Assembly (NCBI RefSeq): GCF_040546765.1
Contig: NZ_JBEPOK010000001.1
Span: forward strand, 5,022,001 to 5,086,000
Length of the DNA: 64,000 nt
From: Arthrobacter sp. OAP107
Lineage (GTDB): Bacteria; Actinomycetota; Actinomycetes; Actinomycetales; Micrococcaceae
Direction: 5' to 3'
In this document: positions 18,469 through 27,833 of the stretch, in pieces
How the letters are laid out: each line of letters begins with the position of its first letter
How positions within the stretch are numbered: position 1 is the first letter of the stretch
The notes under the pieces: model-generated
Told to the model about the DNA's origin: nothing
Databases searched by the model: none
What the model saw: the letters and a program-made list of their open reading frames with translations, nothing else
Position numbers and translations under genes: made by a program

Positions 18469-19530
18469 TCAGCGGCCCGGGTAGACGACGGCCTTGAGCT
18501 GACCCGGCTGTTTGCCGGCCTTGAGTGCTTCCTGGGACTCGGCGAGGGAGAACTTACCGGTGACCAGGACGTCCAGGTCCACTTTTCCGTCCGTGATCAG
18601 CTGGATGGCGAGGGGCCAGGTATTGGTGTAGCGGAAGACGCCGGAGAGCCAGATCTCACGGTTCTGGATGTACGAGACGGGGAGTTCGACGTCGTCCGCC
18701 CCGAGCCCGACCAGGATCACCCTCCCGGCCGGTCCCACGGCTTTGATGCCGGAGCGGACCGCCTGGGGTGCGCCGGAAGCGTCAATGAAGGCATCGACGT
18801 CGAGCCCTTCCACAGTGTCTGTCTTCGCGTTCAGCGCGTGGGTGGCGCCGTGTTCCAGGGCGAAGGCCAGGCGGTCCTCGGCGATGTCGCTGATGTAGAT
18901 TTCGGTGGCGCCGAAGGCGCGGGCGGCCTGGGCGGCGATGATGCCGATGGGGCCGGCTCCCGCGATGAGGACGCGGCTACCGGGGCGGATTTCGGCACGT
19001 TCGCAGGCCCAGAGCCCCACCGAGAGCGGTTCGATGAGCGCGCCTGCCTCGTCGCTCACACTGTCCGGGATGTCGTAGGCGAAGTCGCCCTGGATGGTGA
19101 CGTATTCCGCAAAGGCGCCGTCGATTGGCGGGGTGGCGTAGAACTCGATGTCCGGGCACAGGTTGTACCGTCCGGCTTTGCACTGCTTGCACGTGCGGCA
19201 CGGGCGCTGGGGTTCGACGGCGACGCGCTTGCCGATGCGGCCAGGGTCGACGGCGGTTCCGACGGCGGCGATCCGGCCGGAGAGTTCGTGGCCAAGGATG
19301 AGCGGGTGGTCCACCACGTAGTCCCCAATCCGCCCGTGTTCGTAGTAGTGGACGTCGCTGCCGCAGACGCCGACGGCGGCGACCTGCACCAGGACCTGGT
19401 CGGGCTCAAGGCCGGGGATGGGCAGGGTCTCCAGGGCCATGTCCCCCTGGCGCTTCAGGATGGAGGCGCGCATGGAGGTTGGCGGTTCTGTGTCCGTGAG
19501 AGTGCGGGACTGTGCGGTGGGTGTTGTCAT
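18469..19530 (-). CDS. Zinc-dependent sorbitol/xylitol-type polyol dehydrogenase
   Basis: A 353-residue medium-chain dehydrogenase. The catalytic zinc ligands are visible as GVCGSDVHYYEHG (Cys, then a Ser-Asp and His environment) and GHE, and the structural zinc loop is CRTCKQCKAGRYNLC. The cofactor-binding motif is GAGPIGI, with D rather than R at the end of strand two (SDIAED), which favours NAD. The YYEHGRIGDYVV segment is typical of sorbitol/xylitol dehydrogenases, which oxidise polyols to ketoses. It lies between the importer genes and the PfkB kinase in one operon, giving a complete import, oxidation and phosphorylation route. Confidence 0.88.
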   Translation of the reverse strand: MTTPTAQSRTLTDTEPPTSMRASILKRQGDMALETLPIPGLEPDQVLVQVAAVGVCGSDVHYYEHGRIGDYVVDHPLILGHELSGRIAAVGTAVDPGRIGKRVAVEPQRPCRTCKQCKAGRYNLCPDIEFYATPPIDGAFAEYVTIQGDFAYDIPDSVSDEAGALIEPLSVGLWACERAEIRPGSRVLIAGAGPIGIIAAQAARAFGATEIYISDIAEDRLAFALEHGATHALNAKTDTVEGLDVDAFIDASGAPQAVRSGIKAVGPAGRVILVGLGADDVELPVSYIQNREIWLSGVFRYTNTWPLAIQLITDGKVDLDVLVTGKFSLAESQEALKAGKQPGQLKAVVYPGR

Positions 19531-19601
19531 CGAAGTAATCCTCTGCGAATGGAAGTGGGGATGGCCGGCTACTTGAAGGCGGGTGCTATTTGACGGCGCT
19601 G

Positions 19602-20546
19602 TTATTTCACGGCGCCGAGGGAGAGGCCTTGGACGAGTTTGTCCTGCGCGGCGAAGCCGGCGAACAGCACCGGGAGCGAAATGACGACGGCGGCCGCGCA
19701 GACCTTGGCGAGGAAGAGGCCCTGGCTGGAGACGAAGCCGGTGAGGAAAACCGGGGCGGTGCCCGCGACGACGCCGGTGAGGACCCGGGCCAGCAGGAGT
19801 TCGTTCCAGCTGAAGATGAAGCAGATCAGGGCGGTCGCGGCGATGCCCGGCATGGCCACGGGAGCGATGATCTTCCGAAGGGTGAGGAGCAGGTTTGCGC
19901 CGTCGATCTGGGCTGCCTCGAGCATTTCAACGGGCACTTCGGCCAGGAAGGAGCGCATCATCCAGACGGCGATGGGCAGGTTCATGGAGGTGTACATCAG
20001 GATCAGGAACCAGATGTTGTCCAGCGCGCCGGTGGTCTTGGCGAACAGGTAAAGGGGCAGGATCGCGGCAACCACCGGCATCATCTTCGTGGAAAGGAAG
20101 AAGAACATCACGTCGGTCCACTTCTTCACCGGCCGGATGGACAGCGCATAGGCCGCAGGGATGGCCAGGACCAGGACCAGCACGGTGGACAGGATCGAAG
20201 CCGTGGCGGAGTTGATCAGCGGCGGCCAGGGGCTGACGCCGGAGCTGGCGCCGAAGAACTCCTTGTAGGCGTCCAGGGTGAGGTTCCCCGCGACCGAGGG
20301 CGGGTTTGTGGCAGCGTCAGTTTCCGAGTGGAAGGACGTCAGGATCATCCACAGGACCGGCGCGGCGAACAGCAGGGCCAGCAGCCAGGCCGCGATCCCT
20401 GCGGCGGTGTTGTTGCGGGTCGGGTCCATGCGGGACTTACCACCGAACCCGAATATACGGCGGCGTGACCGGGTGTTGAGCGCGGTCGGTGATGTGGAAC
20501 TGGCAGGGCCCGAGTTCTGGGCTGCGGCGGGGGTGAGGGTGCTCAT
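19602..20546 (-). CDS. Polyol ABC transporter permease (MalG/SmoG type)
   Basis: A 314-residue inner-membrane component. After a polar leader of about 50 residues it has about six hydrophobic helices, and the EAA loop reads EMLEAAQIDGANLLLTLRKI (about residues 215-234). It belongs to the carbohydrate uptake CUT1 class. The ATG overlaps the preceding permease stop by four bases. No ATPase gene is present in this operon, so a shared MsiK-type ATPase encoded elsewhere probably energises it, as is common in actinobacteria. Confidence 0.9.
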   Translation of the reverse strand: MSTLTPAAAQNSGPASSTSPTALNTRSRRRIFGFGGKSRMDPTRNNTAAGIAAWLLALLFAAPVLWMILTSFHSETDAATNPPSVAGNLTLDAYKEFFGASSGVSPWPPLINSATASILSTVLVLVLAIPAAYALSIRPVKKWTDVMFFFLSTKMMPVVAAILPLYLFAKTTGALDNIWFLILMYTSMNLPIAVWMMRSFLAEVPVEMLEAAQIDGANLLLTLRKIIAPVAMPGIAATALICFIFSWNELLLARVLTGVVAGTAPVFLTGFVSSQGLFLAKVCAAAVVISLPVLFAGFAAQDKLVQGLSLGAVK

Positions 20547-21514
20547 CGTGCTGCCTCCTTCTTGAAGAGCGAGAAAACGGTGCGGAGGGCGAAGGTCGCC
20601 ACGATGATGGTGCCGATGACCACCACTACGCCGGCGGCGGATGCCAGGCCGTATTCGTTGGCGAAGTAGAACGTCTGGTAGATCGCGTAGGGGAGGTTGG
20701 CGGTGCCCAGGCCGCCGGATGTGAGGGTGAAGACGGCGTCGAAATTCTGCACGATGTAGATGGCTCCGAGCAGGCCGCCGAGTTCCAGGTACTGGCGCAG
20801 GTGCGGCAGGGTGAGGTGGCGGAAGATGTCCCAGGACGTGGCGCCGTCCATCTGGGCGGCTTCCACGGTGTCCATCGGCCGGGATTGCAGGCCGGCCAGC
20901 AGGATGAGCATCATGAACGGAGTCCACTGCCAGACCAGGGAGACGATGACGGCCATCAGCGGCGCCTGGGACAGCAGGTCCGGCTGCGGCGGTGTGTCGC
21001 TGCCGAACAGGGACCAGATCCAGGTCAGGATGCCGTCGATCAAACCGTACGTCGGGTTGAGCAGGGCGTGCTTCCAGATCAGGGCCGCGGCCACCGGCAC
21101 CACCAGGAACGGTGCGATCAGCAGCGTGCGGGCCAGTCCGCGGCCGATGAACTTCTTGTCCAGCAGCAGTGCCAGGCCGAGGCCGATGACCAGGCTGGCC
21201 AGGACGACGGCGACGGTGAGCAGCACGGTGGTGAAGATGGCCTGGCGGAGGTCAGCGTTGGTCAGGACCTGGATGTAGTTATCGAAACCGGCGAAACCGG
21301 TCTGGTCCGGACGCAGGCTGTTCCAGTTCAGGAACGAAATGATCAGGGTCACCACGAACGGAAGCTGGGTGACGATCATGAGGAAGATCAGGGCCGGCAG
21401 CAGCGGCGCACGCCGTGCCCAGGCCAGAGCGCGTTCACGGGATCTGGCGTTCTTGGAAGGTTTGGATGCGCTGTGGCCGGAACGGGCAGCGACGCGGGCT
21501 GGTGCGGAAGTCAT
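20543..21514 (-). CDS. Polyol ABC transporter permease (MalF/SmoF type)
   Basis: A 323-residue membrane protein with a basic leader (about 35 residues), about six hydrophobic helices and the CUT1 EAA loop MDTVEAAQMDGATSWDIFRH. It pairs with the next permease to form the heterodimeric channel. It lies 64 bp downstream of the receptor gene, and a long perfect hairpin fills that gap, so its expression relative to the receptor is probably tuned at RNA level. Confidence 0.9.
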   Translation of the reverse strand: MTSAPARVAARSGHSASKPSKNARSRERALAWARRAPLLPALIFLMIVTQLPFVVTLIISFLNWNSLRPDQTGFAGFDNYIQVLTNADLRQAIFTTVLLTVAVVLASLVIGLGLALLLDKKFIGRGLARTLLIAPFLVVPVAAALIWKHALLNPTYGLIDGILTWIWSLFGSDTPPQPDLLSQAPLMAVIVSLVWQWTPFMMLILLAGLQSRPMDTVEAAQMDGATSWDIFRHLTLPHLRQYLELGGLLGAIYIVQNFDAVFTLTSGGLGTANLPYAIYQTFYFANEYGLASAAGVVVVIGTIIVATFALRTVFSLFKKEAAR

Positions 21515-21527
21515 GATCTGTCTCCTG

Positions 21528-21565
21528 CAGTGCTGTGGCCCGCGGTCACGCGGGCCACAGCACTG
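21528..21565 (-). terminator. 17-bp perfect hairpin between receptor and permease
   Basis: A 17-bp perfect stem (21528-21544 with 21549-21565) and a four-base loop GTCA. It begins 12 bp downstream of the receptor stop. There is no T tract on the minus strand. It probably acts as a partial terminator or a 3' stabiliser so that receptor mRNA exceeds permease mRNA. Confidence 0.7.
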
Positions 21566-21577
21566 ATTGGTGGGTGG

Positions 21578-22927
21578 TTACTTCTTGTACTTGTCGCCGA
21601 TTTTTTGAGCGGCATCCTGGCCCTTGGCCAGCGCGTCCTCTACCGAACCCTGCCCTGCGATGGCGGAGCTGACACCCTGGGAGACCGTGGTGCCGAGGTC
21701 AGCGAATTCGGGGATCCCGACGAACTGGATGCCGACAACCGGACGCTCCTGCACACCGGGATTCTTCGGGTCGGCGTTCTCAATCGCCGCGCGTTCAGCC
21801 TTGAAGAACGGCGCGGCCTTCTGGAACTCCGCGTTCTCGTAGGTGGAGATGCGCTTGCCCGAGGGAACCTTGGCCCAGCCCAGCTTGGAAGCCACGAGTT
21901 CCTCGTACTTCTTCGAACTGGCCCAGGCGATGAATTTCCCGGCAGCGTCCTGCTTTTTGGACGCTGCCTGGACACCCCAGGACCAGGTCCACAACCAGCC
22001 CGAGGACTTCGTGTTCTTCACCGGAGCCTGTGCGTAGCCAATCTTGCCCTTCACCGGGGAACTGGCGGCTTCCAGCGCGCCCGCGGCGGAGGTGGCGTCG
22101 TACCACATGGCCACCTTGCTCTGGCTCATGTTGTTCAGGCACTCGGTGAACCCGGCCTGAGCCGCGCCGGCTTCGCCGTGCTCCCGTACCAGCTTGGTGT
22201 AGAACTCGGTCGCTTCTTTGAACTCGGGTGCGTTGACCTTCGCGTTCCAGTCCTTGTCGAACCAGGTCCCGCCGAAGGTGTTCACCACGGTGGTCAGCGG
22301 CGCGAAGACCTGGCCCCAGCCGGGCTGGCCGCGCAGGCAGATGCCCTTCATGCCCGGAGCCGCGCCGTCGGCCTTAGCCGCCAGATCAGCGACCTGGTCC
22401 CAAGTCGGCTTCTCCGGCATGGTCAGGCTCTTGGCCTCGAAAATGTCCTTGCGGTACATCAGGAAGGAGGACTCGCCGTAGAACGGTTCGCCGTAGAGCT
22501 TGCCGTCCTTGCCGGTCAGTGACTCCGTGTAGGCGGGCAGAATGTCGGCCTGGTTGAACTCAGCATCCTCGGCCACGTTGTCCAGTGGTGCCAGCCACTT
22601 GTTTTCGGAGTAGAACGGAATCTCGTAGTTCGAGAGTGAGGCCACGTCGTACTGTCCGGCCTGGCTGGAGAATTCCTGGCTGATCTTCGCCCGCACGTCA
22701 TTCTCAGGGAGGACCGTGTAATTGACCTTGATCCCGGTGTCCTTGGTGAAATTGTCCGCAGTCAGCCGCTGCAGGTCTTCCATCTGCGGGTTGTTCACCA
22801 TCAGGACATTGATGCTGTTCTGGTCACCGGCAGCCGAACCGCCGCCGGCCCCGGAACAGGCCGAGGCAGAAAGTGCGAGGCACAGGGCGCCGGCGGCCAT
22901 TGAGGCAGCGCGCATTTTTGAGCGCAT
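21578..22927 (-). CDS. Polyol ABC transporter substrate-binding lipoprotein
   Basis: A 449-residue CUT1-type extracellular receptor. The N-terminus has a basic start, a hydrophobic core and the lipobox SASACSG with the modified cysteine near residue 24. The mature part shows the family pattern (NNPQMEDLQRLTADNF, then YGEPFYGESSFLMYRKDIF) seen in sorbitol/mannitol receptors such as SmoE. It is the first gene of an operon with two permeases, a polyol dehydrogenase, a PfkB kinase and a dead lacI. The AraC gene diverges upstream. The substrate is inferred to be a hexitol or pentitol. Confidence 0.88.
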   Translation of the reverse strand: MRSKMRAASMAAGALCLALSASACSGAGGGSAAGDQNSINVLMVNNPQMEDLQRLTADNFTKDTGIKVNYTVLPENDVRAKISQEFSSQAGQYDVASLSNYEIPFYSENKWLAPLDNVAEDAEFNQADILPAYTESLTGKDGKLYGEPFYGESSFLMYRKDIFEAKSLTMPEKPTWDQVADLAAKADGAAPGMKGICLRGQPGWGQVFAPLTTVVNTFGGTWFDKDWNAKVNAPEFKEATEFYTKLVREHGEAGAAQAGFTECLNNMSQSKVAMWYDATSAAGALEAASSPVKGKIGYAQAPVKNTKSSGWLWTWSWGVQAASKKQDAAGKFIAWASSKKYEELVASKLGWAKVPSGKRISTYENAEFQKAAPFFKAERAAIENADPKNPGVQERPVVGIQFVGIPEFADLGTTVSQGVSSAIAGQGSVEDALAKGQDAAQKIGDKYKK

Positions 22928-23204
22928 TGAGGACTCCTTTGTTCTTCAAGGGGGTGCGCAGCCACTGCACCCCGACTGCTGTGTCGGAGTACCTGACTGG
23001 AGCGGCATCTGCCCGGGGAATCCGGCGTGCCGCGCTTGTGTTCCTCAACTTTAGGTCTGTGGGACAGGGCACAACTAGCGCCCTGGTTGCTGAATTCTGA
23101 TACAAATTTTCCGTGGCAATGGCCCACGATGGCGGTAATCTAGGCGAAGGCGCCGGCCTGCGGTGTCCATATTTCATAAACATCCCACGACACGGAGTAC
23201 CCCA

Positions 23205-24116
23205 ATGACAGCGCCTCCCGACGACGCAACGGCCCGGCTCGCCGAACGGCTGCTGGGCATGCGCGCCAACCGGGAAGTCATCCCGCCGGACCCCAGCCAC
23301 TCCGTCCGGTGGCATGAGCACGACTACCCCAGCCCGCTCGCACGCTGGAACTACCACCCGGAATATGAGATCCACCTGATCCGCAAAGGCACCGGAAAGT
23401 TCATCGTGGGCGACCACATCGGCACCTTTGAGGCGGGCCACGTGTCGCTGGTCGGATCAGGGTTGCCGCACGACTGGGTCAGCGACCTGGAGCCCGGCGA
23501 AGTGCTCGAACGGCGTGACGCCGTGATTCAGTTTGACGGGAGGTGGGTCCAACAAACCGCTGTGACCGTTCCTGAAATGGAGGAGGTCAAGCCCTTGCTG
23601 GAACAGTCCGCGCGCGGGATTGAGTTCCTGGGCCGCTCGGCGCGGGATGCCGCCGTCTCCATCGAAGCCATGGGCCGATCGGATGGGCTGGAGCGGCTTC
23701 ACCACCTCCTGGAACTCTTCACGATACTTGCGCGGGCGCCGCAGGAAGAACGGCGCTATCTGGCGGAGGAATGGTTCCGGCCGCAGCTGGACGGCCAGGC
23801 CGCCGCCGTCGTCGACATCGTCCTGGAGTATGTCTTCAGCAACCACGCCGGCAGTATCAAGATGTCCGAAGCGGCAGCCTTGGTCGGCATGACCGAGCCG
23901 ACATTCTCCAAATACTTCAAACGCTCCACCGGCCAGAATTTCAGTGATCTGGTCCGAAAGCTTCGTCTGGCCCATGCGCGCCGCCTGCTGGAGCACAGTG
24001 ACAAAGCCATCTCCGACATCTGCTACGAGGTCGGCTTTTCCAACCTGTCCAACTTCAACCGCCACTTCCTCAATGACACCGGCGAAACGCCTCGTCAGTA
24101 CCGGCAGCGGGCATAG
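23205..24116 (+). CDS. AraC family transcriptional regulator
   Basis: A 303-residue regulator. The N-terminal half is a cupin-like sensing domain (ARWNYHPEYEIHLIRKG, then GDHIGTFEAGHVSLVG), and the C-terminal 100 residues hold two helix-turn-helix motifs (SEAAALVGMTEPTFSKYFKR and ISDICYEVGFSNLSNFNRHF). I chose the ATG at 23205 because GGAG stands about ten bases upstream, over a GTG 42 bases earlier. It diverges from the polyol transport operon, so it is the likely activator of that operon. With the operon's own LacI gene broken, AraC may now be the only local regulator. Confidence 0.88.
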   Translation: MTAPPDDATARLAERLLGMRANREVIPPDPSHSVRWHEHDYPSPLARWNYHPEYEIHLIRKGTGKFIVGDHIGTFEAGHVSLVGSGLPHDWVSDLEPGEVLERRDAVIQFDGRWVQQTAVTVPEMEEVKPLLEQSARGIEFLGRSARDAAVSIEAMGRSDGLERLHHLLELFTILARAPQEERRYLAEEWFRPQLDGQAAAVVDIVLEYVFSNHAGSIKMSEAAALVGMTEPTFSKYFKRSTGQNFSDLVRKLRLAHARRLLEHSDKAISDICYEVGFSNLSNFNRHFLNDTGETPRQYRQRA

Positions 24117-24156
24117 AGCTGATACGCAGACCCTGACCGTGCCCTGAAATGCGGCT

Positions 24157-24196
24157 GAGGCGGGCCGGAATCCCGAACGGGAGCCCGGCCCGCCTC
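24157..24196. terminator. Bidirectional terminator
   Basis: GAGGCGGGCCGG (24157-24168) pairs perfectly with CCGGCCCGCCTC (24185-24196), followed by TTT on the plus strand. It separates the convergent AraC and UspA genes. Confidence 0.75.
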
Positions 24197-24218
24197 TTTC
24201 CAAGCGGTGATTATGGAA

Positions 24219-24624
24219 TTAAAACTGGCCGCCGTCGGCCTTCACGGCCAGAACGGGACGGTCAGCCTGCATGAGGATGCGCTGGGCGTGGCTGCCCAGG
24301 ATGAACTTGCCCACCTGTGTGCGGTGCCGCAGCCCGATGACGATCAGGGAGGCGTTTTCCTCCCGCGCGACGTCGAGGAACTCATCGGCCAAGTCATGCT
24401 GGTACGGCGGCTGAATCACCCTTGCCGTCACGCCGGCATCTGCGGCCTGCCGGGAGGCGTTGGCCAGGACATCGTCCGGTGCCACGGACTTGTCCACCAG
24501 CGCACCTTCACGGGCGGAGTTGACGATCACCAGATCCTGGTTGCGGAGGCGGGCTTCCGCGATGCCCGCCGCGAGGGCGGCCTCCCCCGCCGGGGGTGGG
24601 GACGAATCCGACGATGATGCTCAT
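24219..24624 (-). pseudogene. Universal stress protein UspA-like, frameshifted in a G tract
   Basis: The ATG at 24624-24622 overlaps the tctA stop (ATGA) and encodes MSIIVGFVPTP, a normal UspA beginning. At the run of five C (24584-24588, five G on the coding strand) the frame is lost. The rest of the domain (ALAAGIAEARLRNQDLVIVN onwards, ending with GSHAQRILMQADRPVLAVK, the ATP-binding G-S pattern) reads only in another frame. One extra G explains it. Usp domains bind ATP and are often the last gene of tripartite tricarboxylate transporter operons, as here. Slippage in the G tract could be real, phase-variable or a sequencing error. Confidence 0.7.
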
Positions 24625-26153
24625 ACCTTCTCCTTGATTTCTCTGGCGGCCGGTCCCGCGGGGACGGTGGCCTTGCGCCTGGCCAGCGCTGAGCGGATGC
24701 CCGGGAGCGCGGCCACAACAACGAACACGATGAGGAGCGTGGCGGAGATGGGCCGGCTGAAGAAGCCCAGTGGGTCGCCGCCAAAGACCAGCAGGGCACG
24801 GCGGAGGGAGCTCTCCAGCAGGGAGCCCAGCACGAATGCCAGCACCAGCGGACCGGGCTCGAAGCCGAACTTCTTCATCAGGTAGCCCACGATCCCGAAG
24901 ACCACCACGAGCGTGACATCGAACATGCTGTTGTTGATCGTGTACGCACCGAGCAGGGTGATCAGCGCAGTGATCGGCGCCAGGATGGCGGCGCGGACCC
25001 GGAGGATCTTCACGAAGATCCCCACGAGCGGCAGGCTCATGATCAGCAGCAGGATGTTGCCGATGTACATGGAGTTCACCACGCCCCAGAACAGTCCCGG
25101 ATCCTGTTCCACGAGCTGCGGACCGGGTGTGACGCCCTGGATCAGCAGGGCGCCGAACATCAGGGCCATGGTGGCGTTGGCCGGGATGCCGAGGGTCAGC
25201 AGCGGAATGAACGAGGACGTCGCCGCGGCGTTGTTGGCCGTCTCCGGGCCGGCCACGCCTTCCGGTGCACCCTTGCCGAAGCGCTCGGGCTGCTTGGCCC
25301 GCTTCTTCTCCATGGCGTACGAGGCCATCGAGGCGATGGTGGCGCCGCCGCCGGGCAGGATGCCCAGGAAGAAGCCGAGAACCGAGCCGCGCCCGATGGC
25401 GCCGGACGCCTGCTTGAGGTCGCCCCGGGAGGGCCAGACGTTTGCGACGGCGGAGGGCGCCTTGGCGGCGCGGTGGCGCTCTTCGAGGTTGTACATGATC
25501 TCGCCGAGGCCGAAGATTCCCATGGCGATCGGCACGAAGTCGATGCCGTCGGCCAGCTCCAGGCTGCCGAAGGTGAACCGGTTTTCACCGGTGAAGATGT
25601 CCCGCCCGACGGTCGCCAGCAGCAGGCCGAGGGCGGCCGCGATGAGTGCCTTGGTCTTGGAGCCGCTGCTGATGGTGGCCACCAGCAGGATGCCCAGCAG
25701 CGCCAGGGCGGTGTATTCAGCGGGACCGAAGTCCAGGGCGAAGCTCGCCACGATCGGGGCCAGGAAGGTCAGGCCGACAATTGAGGCGGTGCCTCCGATG
25801 AACGAGCCGATCGATGCCAAACCGAGGGCCGTGCCGGCCCGTCCCTGCTTGGCCATCTGGTAGCCGTCGAAAACGGTCACCACCGATGAGGCCTCACCGG
25901 GCAGGCGCAGCAGCACCGAGGTGATGGTGCCGCCGTACTGCGCACCGTAGAAGATGCCGGCAAGCATGATGATGGCGGTGACGGGCTCAACGTTGTAGGT
26001 GAGCGGAAGCAGGATGGCGATGGTTGCCGCGGGCCCCAGACCGGGCAATACACCGATCAGCATGCCGATAACGACGCCGATCAGGCAGTACAGGAGGTTC
26101 ATTGGCTCCAGGACGACTGCGAATCCGTTGAGCACGGGATTCAGGAAATCCAC
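24621..26153 (-). CDS. tctA: Tripartite tricarboxylate transporter large membrane subunit
   Basis: A 510-residue protein with about 11-12 hydrophobic helices and the two TctA signature regions, GVLPGLGPAATIAILLPLTY (about residues 37-56) and LGILPGGGATIASMASYAMEKK (about residues 262-283). TctA forms the channel of secondary, receptor-dependent carboxylate importers. It is followed by a usp gene with ATGA overlap and preceded by tctB at 9 bp. The nearby glucarate catabolism genes suggest a sugar-acid substrate rather than citrate, which is inference. Confidence 0.93.
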   Translation of the reverse strand: MDFLNPVLNGFAVVLEPMNLLYCLIGVVIGMLIGVLPGLGPAATIAILLPLTYNVEPVTAIIMLAGIFYGAQYGGTITSVLLRLPGEASSVVTVFDGYQMAKQGRAGTALGLASIGSFIGGTASIVGLTFLAPIVASFALDFGPAEYTALALLGILLVATISSGSKTKALIAAALGLLLATVGRDIFTGENRFTFGSLELADGIDFVPIAMGIFGLGEIMYNLEERHRAAKAPSAVANVWPSRGDLKQASGAIGRGSVLGFFLGILPGGGATIASMASYAMEKKRAKQPERFGKGAPEGVAGPETANNAAATSSFIPLLTLGIPANATMALMFGALLIQGVTPGPQLVEQDPGLFWGVVNSMYIGNILLLIMSLPLVGIFVKILRVRAAILAPITALITLLGAYTINNSMFDVTLVVVFGIVGYLMKKFGFEPGPLVLAFVLGSLLESSLRRALLVFGGDPLGFFSRPISATLLIVFVVVAALPGIRSALARRKATVPAGPAAREIKEKV

Positions 26154-26162
26154 GGTGGTCTC

Positions 26163-26690
26163 CTAGAAGAGGTGGGGGATGGAAGTGTTGAGCGCAGTCA
26201 CGAAGATGCCGTAGAAAGCTGCCACGACGACGGCGCTCACCACGAGCGTGGAGCGCCAGGTTTCGCCGCCGAGGAAACGCATCCAGATGATGCACAGCAC
26301 CAGGGCCGGCAGTTCGAAGCCGGCCAGCGGCATGAGGGCCACCATGGCGGCCAGGGTGACCAGGCCGGTCAGCGGGGCCATGGACATCCGGGTGAACTTC
26401 TCAGCGTCCCGGTTGTGCCGGCCCATGACCAGCTGGAACAGCCCGAGGGCCACCATGACGCAGCTGATCATGAACGGCCACAGGCCCGGCTGCGGGGCGG
26501 ACGGTGTGCCCAGGCCCATGGCGATGGACAGGACTACTGCTCCGACGCCGACGCAGATGACCGCCAGGGAGGATCCCACGTTGGCCAGCGCACCGGCGGC
26601 CGGGGGTTTTTCTTCCTCCCACTGGGCTGCCAGTTGTTCGGGGGTCAGATCATCGGGCTCCACCGGTGATTCTGCCTGCACTGGAATCAC
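26163..26690 (-). CDS. tctB: Tripartite tricarboxylate transporter small membrane subunit
   Basis: A protein of about 175 residues with a polar N-terminus (about 40 residues, rich in P and E) and four hydrophobic helices, as in TctB. The GTG at 26690 overlaps the tctC stop (GTGA), and a second GTG nine bases later (MQAESPVEPDD) is an alternative start. TctB is the weakly conserved small partner of TctA, so the call rests mainly on size, helices and position between tctC and tctA. Confidence 0.85.
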   Translation of the reverse strand: MIPVQAESPVEPDDLTPEQLAAQWEEEKPPAAGALANVGSSLAVICVGVGAVVLSIAMGLGTPSAPQPGLWPFMISCVMVALGLFQLVMGRHNRDAEKFTRMSMAPLTGLVTLAAMVALMPLAGFELPALVLCIIWMRFLGGETWRSTLVVSAVVVAAFYGIFVTALNTSIPHLF

Positions 26691-27688
26691 TTGTTCCCGG
26701 CGAGGCTGATGTCGTACTTCTCCACCAGGGACTTGTACTTGGCTGCGTAGTCCTTCCACTGGGTGACAACTTCCGCACCCGAGATTTCCTTTGGAGTCAG
26801 CATGTTCTTCTTGTTGAATTCCTTGTACGAGTCCGACTTCAGGGTGCCCTGGATGGCGGCAAGGAGCTTGTCCTTGACTTCCTTCGGAGTTCCCTTGGGT
26901 GCGGCGACGGCGCGGTACTGGGCCACCGGAACGTCATAGCCGGATTCCTTGGCGGTGGGCGTGTCCGGCAGGAAGGAGTTGCGGGCCTCCGAGAACACGA
27001 GCAGCGGAGAGACCTTGCCGGCCTGGATCTGCGGCATCGCTTCACCAAGCTGGATGGTGGTGACCTCCACCTGGTTGCCAAGGACTGCGGTCAGGGCAGG
27101 CTTGCCGCTGTCGAACGGAACGTCAGTGCCCTTCACGTTGGCCTGCTTGAACAGGACGGTCTGGGCGAGCTGGCTGCCGGTGCCGACTCCGGTGGTGCCG
27201 TAGGTGATGTTGCGGCCGGCCGAGGTCAGGTCCTTGATGGACTTGAAGCCGGACTTTTCGCTCGCAACGAGAACGTAGTCGTCCTGGGACAGTCCGGTGA
27301 TGATGTCGAAGTCGTCGATGTTAACAGCCTCGTCCTGGGTCACGGCCAGCGGCGTGATGGTGATCAGGGAAGCGGTGAGCAGCAGAAGGTTCTGGCCGTC
27401 GGCAGGCTTGCCGGCGATCTCCTTGCTGGCGAGTGCGCCGTTGGCGCCGGGCTTGTTGACCACGGGCATCGGGGCGCCAAGCGTCTTGGCCGCGCCTTCG
27501 GAAACTGCGCGCGCGATGAGGTCGGTGCTGCCGCCGGGCGCCTGTCCCACGGTCAGGGTGACCGGGCCGTTGGGGTACTTGGACGAATCACTGCTGCCGC
27601 CGGCGACATTGCCGCATGCGGTCATGGCCAGCAGGGTGATGGCCGATGCCGCTCCGAGAACGGCGCGGCGGGTGGGGAAGTGCATCAT
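26687..27688 (-). CDS. tctC: Tripartite tricarboxylate transporter substrate-binding lipoprotein
   Basis: A 333-residue receptor of the Bug/TctC family. The N-terminus shows a signal peptide ending in a lipobox-like LLAMTACGN, so it is probably lipid-anchored. The family signatures VGQAPGGSTDLIARAVSE (about residues 47-64) and ITYGTTGVGTGSQLAQTV (about 154-171) are clear. Bug receptors bind carboxylates such as citrate, tartrate or glutarate. It is first in the tctCBA-usp operon and divergent from the decayed LysR gene, which is followed by the glucarate genes, so an aldaric acid is a plausible ligand. Confidence 0.92.
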   Translation of the reverse strand: MMHFPTRRAVLGAASAITLLAMTACGNVAGGSSDSSKYPNGPVTLTVGQAPGGSTDLIARAVSEGAAKTLGAPMPVVNKPGANGALASKEIAGKPADGQNLLLLTASLITITPLAVTQDEAVNIDDFDIITGLSQDDYVLVASEKSGFKSIKDLTSAGRNITYGTTGVGTGSQLAQTVLFKQANVKGTDVPFDSGKPALTAVLGNQVEVTTIQLGEAMPQIQAGKVSPLLVFSEARNSFLPDTPTAKESGYDVPVAQYRAVAAPKGTPKEVKDKLLAAIQGTLKSDSYKEFNKKNMLTPKEISGAEVVTQWKDYAAKYKSLVEKYDISLAGNK

Positions 27689-27783
27689 TGAAACTCCTCG
27701 TTTGCACTGCGGGCTGCCTCAGCCCGTAGGTTGTGTGAACCGGGTCACTGCCGGTTCGCTAGGTCGAGTGTAGGAAGGCGTTA

Positions 27784-27813
27784 TGATGCATGTCTAAGCC
27801 CAAATATGCATCA
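27784..27813. promoter_or_regulatory. Probable LysR binding site
   Basis: TGATGCAT (27784-27791) and ATGCATCA (27806-27813) form an inverted repeat with a 14-bp spacer between the divergent tctC and lysR genes. The second half-site occurs again unchanged at 28741-28748, upstream of the glucarate genes. LysR boxes have this dyad form. Confidence 0.6.
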
Positions 27814-27833
27814 AGTAATACCAGGAGGGCATC

